Positions 57,877 to 64,000 of a DNA stretch of 64,000 bases are shown here, piece after piece. Positions within the stretch are counted from its first letter, which is position 1, and each line of letters begins with the position of its first letter. Below the pieces are notes generated by a model. It worked only from the letters and a program-made list of their open reading frames with translations, did no database searches and was not told where the DNA came from. Origin of the DNA: Eremomyces bilateralis CBS 781.70 (taxonomy: Eukaryota > Ascomycota > Dothideomycetes > Eremomycetales > Eremomycetaceae); assembly GCF_010015585.1 (NCBI RefSeq), contig NW_022985105.1, forward strand, positions 1 through 64,000, given 5' to 3'. Both the position numbers and the translations under genes were made by a program.

Positions 57877-60523
57877 CTACATTTTATTGTTACCCTTTAG
57901 TCCTGTACGATATTTTCTTTCCGTCACCCCATTGCGCTTTATTCGACAGACAACCTCATCAGAGACTTCAATCTCTGCAACAAGATCCACGGTTAAGTAA
58001 TACCCGTACCCTTTTGCTTTCTTCTGTTCTCGAAGTTCATATCGTGGTATCGCGCCCATGTTTACCACCAAGTTCTTGATTTCATGGTTACCTAGAGCGA
58101 TCATCAGTATTCAGTTAACAATCCACGACCTTGACAACACGCTGACGCCAATTGGCAGACGCAACAACTTGATGAGCATTACGACTTACCATTTTTTAAT
58201 TCTGAGATGTTTGCTGGTGCTTCAGGAAGAGTGGTCGCCACGAAAGTCACACTCAGCTCATACCCTTTCTTGTGTTGATTCTTCGATGTGTGGCCTTCTA
58301 TAGGTATCGATGATTTGATCGGCGAGCCAGGAATGATGACATCGCCTCGTTTCGCGGCCCATATTATCTGACCCGGAATCAGCTTCCTGAGGTGAAACCG
58401 ATCGTTGACGGCTTTCCCATCATCATGCTCCGGCCTCCAGTCCTCGTAAAATTCACTGAGGCAGATGCCATAATGTCTCGGGCAAAATTCGACTTTGGTA
58501 GCCACCTCAGAGCCGATCCCCATCCCCTTGAGAAGGGCGCCCTGAACGACCGCGGTCCAGCTAGATGATCTGAGTAAGCAGCGGCCTACGCATCGGATGT
58601 TATTGTGCTTGCCAGTTGTCTGCTCTTTGGACTCCGATATGAGCAGTGCTATCAGCATACTCCTTGACCTTCTTGTAGAGGTATGGATTTTGAGCGAAAC
58701 CTCCAGACATAAATATATTCTGGGAGTAATGAGCATCTCAGGTGCGGGTAGATCGCATACACCCAACTTACTTCTACACGCAGGTACCCCTGGGGACGTC
58801 TTTTCATTTCGACGTTCCTCACTTGCCGTCTGATCATACCGATGGTCGTGTTTACGCTCTTCTCGAATATGTGTTCGAGGTCGGAACTACAACACGGCTT
58901 AGTAGTTAGATAACGATTCGGCGACAATGTAGCCTTACTGCGAGAGCTTAACGACTCCATCTTTTATGGCAAACTTGTGGGCTTCGGCAGGCTTCAGTGT
59001 ATGGAGCCTGTTGTCTGCATCGCGATATGTCTGAGGGAGCTGTATGTTTCCCTTGTCGGTGCTGTCGAACGCTTCTTTGACTGGCTTGAAGCGCTTGAGG
59101 AGGAGGCTTGTCAAAGGAGAGAAAACAGAGTGCCCTCCAGCCGTTACATCTTCCGAAAATAGGTGTACATTCGCTAACTTTGGCTCCAGCCACTCTAGGA
59201 AAGCCCTGTCGACAAAAGTTGCGCCGCATCGACTCTCGGATCCTGCTCACTGATAAGTATTTGTGCATATTGTTGCGCGCGATCTTACCGTCGTCTTTTT
59301 CAATCAAGGACAGCTTAAAAGGATCGATATTCTCAACACAGTATGTTGCGATATCCTCATACAGACGTTAGCTTCGTCGTTGACCCGGACGAATGTCATC
59401 CTAAGTATGGGTACTTACCACAGTGCCCCCGCCGGCATCAACAAGCACGAAGCATTCACCCTGAATTCATCAGAACCACTATTTATTCATAAAGAGACGA
59501 AAATCCCACTTCGATGACTGATGGGTGGCTTTTCGCCAGCATATCTTGAGTAGTGGACAATGCACATGCTTCTGGCTCCTGTACAACATAGAAGTCTCGG
59601 ATATGCGGGAAGAGACCTTTATGGCAGGCATGTCTTACTGCAGTGATGGTTGCATTAAGAGCATGGTAATCCCATATCTAGAAGATGTCAGTCGAGCGGA
59701 AACCGCTTCTCAGCGTGAGTATACAGAGCAAGCATGAACGTACGAGAGGGTGAGTCACGACGATGTCGAGAGGAACTTCACGAAGAGCTTCCCTTGCTGT
59801 CGCCATCATGTGTGCACGCCATTCTTTGGCAACCTTATCCAGGTAATCCTCAATGATCTCTCCCGCGTTCTTCCTCAAATGCTTCGGGAGTTCATAGTCT
59901 CGATTCCCGCTTTCTTGAAATTGCTGCAAGAGACTCAGGCCTTTCAGGAGATTTCGCAGCACCGCCAACTCTGTCTCTGGCGACTGAAGCATTAACTCTA
60001 ACTTGGTCCAGCGCAGGATCAAGGAGTCTTTGTCCATCGAGTAGCCCCATTGCTTTTCTCGGTTTTTCGCCGCCGAATAAGAGAACTCCGATGGCACTTT
60101 CTCTTGGTTCTCCTCTACCTCAGTTACACCTGGCCAGCGCGGGAACACGGTGATGTCCTGAATTGAGCTCTTCACAAGAGCATCATCTTGCTGGACCCAT
60201 GCTACTCCTGGGAAGTCCGGTGTCAGATTATGAGCATTTCGCTCTGAAGAGGACTCACCAGTGAAAGTTGTTCCATAATCTATGCCCAATAGGACCCTCG
60301 GGCCCGGTTTCAGTCCCTCCAACGGTGCTGCAGTTTCCGAGTCCTGGGGTTTCGGCTCCTGGGCTCGTCGTCGCACAGGCATGTCATTAAATATCGAGCC
60401 TCTTTGATGTCTGGTTGACTCCGACGCGTTAGCCACTCGATGTCTTTGCGCTTCCTCCTGGCCATCTCTCCCTCGCCCTTCTCTTCGTTCGGCATCCCTC
60501 TCTCTTACCCGTGGAGAGTCCAT
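57877..60523 (-). CDS. Hsp70-like ATPase (HSPA12 type)
   Basis: An atypical Hsp70/actin-fold ATPase without the usual substrate-binding half, of a group widely expanded in fungi. Ten exons on the minus strand (60259-60523, 59744-60207, 59510-59677, 59419-59460, 59289-59355, 58939-59245, 58772-58886, 58613-58719, 58190-58560, 57877-58091) join in frame to 706 residues. Phosphate loop 1 is LGIDYGTTFTGVAW, phosphate loop 2 LVDAGGGTVDIATY, and the adenosine motif FMSGGFAQNPYLYKKV. GATFVDRAFLEWLEPKL and CWTAVVQGALLKGMG are HSPA12-type blocks. Residues 1-75 are a charged, Arg-rich, disordered head. The intron after exon 8 starts with GC (58612-58611) in a good GCAAGC context. The gene is divergent from the coiled-coil gene 392 bp away. 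The client or pathway is unknown. Confidence 0.95.
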
Positions 60524-60915
60524 TGTTTTGATGGTGTTAGGAAATGGAAAAGCTACGGGAAGCAGGTAGGAAATGGGAAGTTGCCATCGACCAGCCTTGT
60601 CAGCCAGGAAGAAGAGCTGTTTAGGCGGCCTCGGTGTAGAACCTAGTCTAGCCTTGCCGCGAGACCCAGAAACCTTTTCTCGTGTACGCATCATATCGGC
60701 TGTAATGGCAAGGCTGAATTTTCATGCTGATGCACTGCCCCAATCAAGAAGCAACCAAACTGCCAGGTCATAGGTAGGCTCTGCATAACAAATGATTGAT
60801 AAGTGTGAAGGATAAGGCTGGACTAGCTACCAGCTCAATTCGGTTTCAACTACGATACCCTCAAGCTCACCGGTCAACCGTTCTCGACAAGCTATCTTCC
60901 GTGGCTCTCTAAAAA
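60524..60915. promoter_or_regulatory. Divergent promoter of the Hsp70-like and coiled-coil genes
   Basis: 392 bp between two outward-facing start codons. It must serve both genes and suggests joint control. No known heat-shock element array was recognised. Confidence 0.6.
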
Positions 60916-62253
60916 ATGGACTTATTACACTGGAGAAAGGACGAGAGAAGTGCCTTGGATATCAGAAGAGACTACAACTCACGAATCCAGAGGTTCTTCC
61001 AACAGGTGGAGGTCAATCTAGATTCTTTTATCGGCGAGGGGGACTCTCTGGAGAAGCTATTCCGATGGAGCGCCAGCGTCAACAGCGCGAGACGATATCT
61101 CAGTAATCGCCTTTCCACTGAACAGAGGAATTGCGATATTGCTGAGGAGGAGCGGGACAGGTTAAGGGCCCAGCTTCATGAAGCAAACCAAGAACTATGC
61201 GGCCTACACAGCGAAATCAAACAGTTGGTCCTGGATCATTCCGATGCACTTGATTTTGAGAAAGCAGCCCGCAGGAACGAAGTAAATAAAATCAAGCAGG
61301 AGTACAAGGACGAGACGAATAGACTAAAGGGACAGCTCCTTGTGAACCAGGACGATTTCAAGCGATGGCCAGACGACAAACTCAAGAGCAGGTTCAAGGA
61401 GTTACAGATACTGATCAGTAATATCACTGATCCGGGCAGAGTTGAACTGCGAGTTCCAAGAGGTCGGCCACTCGATATCGATTTCGACCCGACTGGATTT
61501 TTAGCTCGCGCTGGTGGGGAGAGGGCGCATGTGCTGTTCAAAAGCATCATCTGGGTGATCCTTGACGAGCACTTCTTCTCCTTACCGTATGGCTTTGGAG
61601 TTCTCGGCCCAGCGACACCAGAAAATACACTATTAGGGGCATATGGATCGTGGTATACTGCTCTAGGAGGGAAAGTTGAACCACGTAAGTCTCCTATGAC
61701 TTTTCTGAGGTGCTCCATAACGATGGCAATTCTAATGGGAATTCTAGTTCCTTGCATTGCCGAAGGCCTCAAAGTCTTCCACACTGACCAACTGGCAAAC
61801 GGCTGGAGGTCCGCAACCTTCCAAAGCCTCTACTCAGCTATCGTCAGTCCAACAGCCTCCAACGCCACCGCAGCCCAAAGCTCTGCGAACATTGACGCGG
61901 CGGTGAAGCGAATATCTCAATTGTTCACGGCAGCCTCGCAGTATTTCTCCAACCCGTCTCCAATACAAGATCCTGAAATCCTCCAAGCAGCGAGACTAGC
62001 GCGAGATATCGCTGTTCAGTTTGGTGTGCATCCCGCTCACCTACGGCTTGTGATACCTCAGCATACCGACCGAGTGCAGATTGGAAGCAACTACCACGAT
62101 TATCGTAACGGACCAAGTGACATCGGATCTCTGGTTACAGTAGACTTGGTGACACTGCCAGGTTTGCAGAAAGTCGGGAATGGGAGGGGCGGTTTGCAGG
62201 GTGTCCTGACAATTGTACCTTGTGAAATCTGCACTCAAACGGACGCGGAATAG
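60916..62253 (+). CDS. Coiled-coil protein of unknown function paired with the Hsp70-like gene
   Basis: The ATG at 60916 opens 445 codons without a stop; a canonical intron (GTAAGT at 61685, TAG ending 61747, 63 nt) would shorten it to 424 residues. The first 150 residues are a long charged coiled coil (STEQRNCDIAEEERDRLRAQ; NKIKQEYKDETNRLKGQL). About 155-190 reads DDKLKSRFKELQILISNITD, a pattern I have seen in uncharacterised fungal proteins. The middle is more globular (FKSIIWVILDEHFFSLPYGF) and the C-terminal part is helical then mixed. No catalytic motif or membrane helix is visible in the spliced form. Function is unknown; the shared promoter with the Hsp70-like ATPase is the main clue. 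Confidence 0.78.
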   Translation: MDLLHWRKDERSALDIRRDYNSRIQRFFQQVEVNLDSFIGEGDSLEKLFRWSASVNSARRYLSNRLSTEQRNCDIAEEERDRLRAQLHEANQELCGLHSEIKQLVLDHSDALDFEKAARRNEVNKIKQEYKDETNRLKGQLLVNQDDFKRWPDDKLKSRFKELQILISNITDPGRVELRVPRGRPLDIDFDPTGFLARAGGERAHVLFKSIIWVILDEHFFSLPYGFGVLGPATPENTLLGAYGSWYTALGGKVEPRKSPMTFLRCSITMAILMGILVPCIAEGLKVFHTDQLANGWRSATFQSLYSAIVSPTASNATAAQSSANIDAAVKRISQLFTAASQYFSNPSPIQDPEILQAARLARDIAVQFGVHPAHLRLVIPQHTDRVQIGSNYHDYRNGPSDIGSLVTVDLVTLPGLQKVGNGRGGLQGVLTIVPCEICTQTDAE

Positions 62254-63097
62254 GCCGCTTTACTCGGCTGGCTTCATTAAACGGTTTCGTAGGCCGTGCG
62301 ACAGGAGCCCGGAAGTTCCAATTGTGGAGCCTTGATGATGGATAAGGACTCCATAGATGTTGGGAATACCTACGTACGGCCTATCCTAGTTCAATTGTAG
62401 GTATGGTGCGTCCAAGAGAGTGGTGGGTTTTCCTGACATTTCCTCGTCAATATTGTTTCTAGACAACAGTCCGAGAAGCAAATCATCGTTTGATATTAGA
62501 TATCCACAGAAAAGAGGCTCCATATTGTGACTATATTTCTGCTTTGACCGGAGCAAACCAGAGGCAAGCAGTACTGGAACTGAAGCGGCATTAACCACCT
62601 ATCCTTCTGAAAATTTGTCCAATCTCAGGCATGGACTATCAAGATGCCGTTTATGCAATTATGTTTACTTGTAATACATTTTTTTAGCAAAATACACGGA
62701 AATCAGTAGATCATGCCGAGTAGATCATATCACTGATTTCCTGAAGGCTGAGTGCCTTGCAGGTAGATTTTAGACACGTCACTATCACTATGGTACCATT
62801 GCATGCGGCTGAGAAGGCGTTCTGAATCTTTCATCGACAAATTAACACCTTCTTTTGGCCGCAAGCGGCCTCGCTGGTTAGGTCTAGACTTTTCTGGTGT
62901 TCAAATGCAAGCCTTCGGAGAGACAAGGCTAGTAGGTACGGAGGGATGAGGCTGAGCTTCCCAATCTTTGACCTCTCTGGCTTTCCGGCATACCCGGGCT
63001 AATAATATGGTTTATGAGAAAGTCATAAGTTCTCATTTCTCTCGTTTCGGTGCCCGCCAATGGACTGCCGGAAATCTGGTGTTGCTTATTAGTCCCA
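62254..63097. other. Intergenic, nothing recognised
   Basis: About 840 bp, with the promoter of the membrane-protein gene at its right end. Short open frames only. Confidence 0.5.
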
Positions 63098-64000
63098 ATG
63101 GGAGGAGAGCTTAACGGACTGTGGGATGTTCCCACCAAGACAGTGTCATCTGGTATTGGTATGTCCGTGTGGAATGGACTGGCAGCCTTGCTTGTCACGA
63201 TACCGGTTGTAACCCTCACGATAAACACGATAAGACTTGGACATAGAGCATGGCCGCAGACGCGCGTCTTGAATTACGGGCTTATATGTCTGAGCCTGTA
63301 AGTCGAAAGCTCAACTCCTAGCACTGTGGGAAATATTTGAACCAGAGAATAATAATAACGCTCATCCAGATACCTCATTGTCCACTGGATTGACTCCATC
63401 ATCCACGTATCTCGAACGAAAGTGACGTACGGCTATATCCTCATTTCAACCTTCTTCAGCGTCCTCAAGATTATATCGGACGTGCTTGTCCTTTGCGGGA
63501 GTCTGAAGCTGCTCTTTCGACTCGAACACCTATCTCCTCGGTTTGGAATGGTAGAGTACAGAGGGTTAAACCGGCTCTTCCTCGCATTCCTCTTTCTTTC
63601 ATTTTATCATATCTGCCTCCTTTTTGCGCGTGATATCGCTTGGTTGTACGCTTCGGACCCTCAGGTCATACAACTACTCGCAACGGCTCGGAATGGGTTT
63701 GAAATCGCATATATGGCCATGCAGTTTTTGGGAGCAGTGATTGCGTTCTCTTGGGCTCGTGATCTTGATACGGTATCCATCAGCGGCTACTATCAGAGAT
63801 ATATAGTAAGCACAGACATCTGTTGTTATAGATCCTTGTTCTCGGAGGACTCGAAATGGCTGATTTCAGATTATAGCGGGAGGCACCTGTTTCATTACTC
63901 TGCCTTGTTGCGCGCTCTTTCTGTGAGATTGTCATCGTTGGTCAGCTAGACCGATGGCCGGCGCATTTGGCAACAATCTTCCGTGCCAGAGACGTTACGT
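63098..64000 (+). CDS. Multi-pass membrane protein, partial (runs off right edge)
   Basis: Exons 63098-63297, 63370-63805 and 63877 to the window edge join in frame to at least 253 residues. Membrane helices are plain: WNGLAALLVTIPVVTLTI, VLNYGLICLSLYLIVHWI, GYILISTFFSVLKIISDVLV, RLFLAFLFLSFYHICLLF, FEIAYMAMQFLGAVIAFSW and VSLLCLVARSFCEIVIVG. At least six are present, spaced as in seven-helix proteins, with short polar loops. The third exon start (AG at 63875-63876) was chosen because it opens a hydrophobic frame; reading through instead ends at 63949. I do not recognise the family. The C-terminus lies outside the window. Confidence 0.68.

Overview
The window reads as nuclear DNA of a filamentous ascomycete (Pezizomycotina). 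Genes carry short introns of about 45-190 nt with GT..AG ends and a CTAAC-type branch site. The gene families are fungal, and the arginine-specific carbamoyl-phosphate synthetase gene carries the arginine attenuator peptide uORF known only from fungi. Eurotiomycetes is my best guess at class, but that is inference. There is one 130-base run of N (32707-32836). All exon joins were worked out by eye from splice signals and frame.

Left part (1-8.1 kb): a small SAM methyltransferase and a putative augmin HAUS4-like subunit (+), tail to tail with the mitochondrial ribosome GTPase MTG1 (-), then a PP1 glycogen-targeting subunit with a CBM21 domain (-). From 8.1 to 18.5 kb I find no supportable gene. 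Next come a mitochondrial BolA protein (+), a probable decayed gene, a large AT-hook nuclear protein (-), a HAD phosphatase (-) and an INO80F-type chromatin subunit (+) that share a divergent promoter.

Middle (27.7-47 kb): an apparently complete, recent Fot1/pogo transposon with 54-bp perfect terminal repeats; the CPA1 gene with a spliced attenuator uORF; an F-box protein broken by the assembly gap; a decayed copy of a fungal repeat-gene family; a possible solo LTR; a TauD-type dioxygenase with a damaged splice donor; a 4-kb gene-poor stretch; a low-complexity conserved protein; and Sec61 beta.

Right part (47-64 kb): a FLC/TRP-like channel (-), an SGNH esterase (-), a decayed Mutator-like element with a nested palindromic MITE that landed 2 bp past the stop codon of a small membrane-protein gene, a ten-exon Hsp70-like (HSPA12-type) ATPase divergent from a coiled-coil protein, and a multi-pass membrane protein that runs off the edge.

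Most genes are ordinary housekeeping functions with no shared pathway. The best candidates for a second look are the attenuator with its 13-nt micro-exon, the Hsp70-like/coiled-coil divergent pair, the C-to-G flip in third codon positions inside many genes, and the transposon landing at a stop codon.
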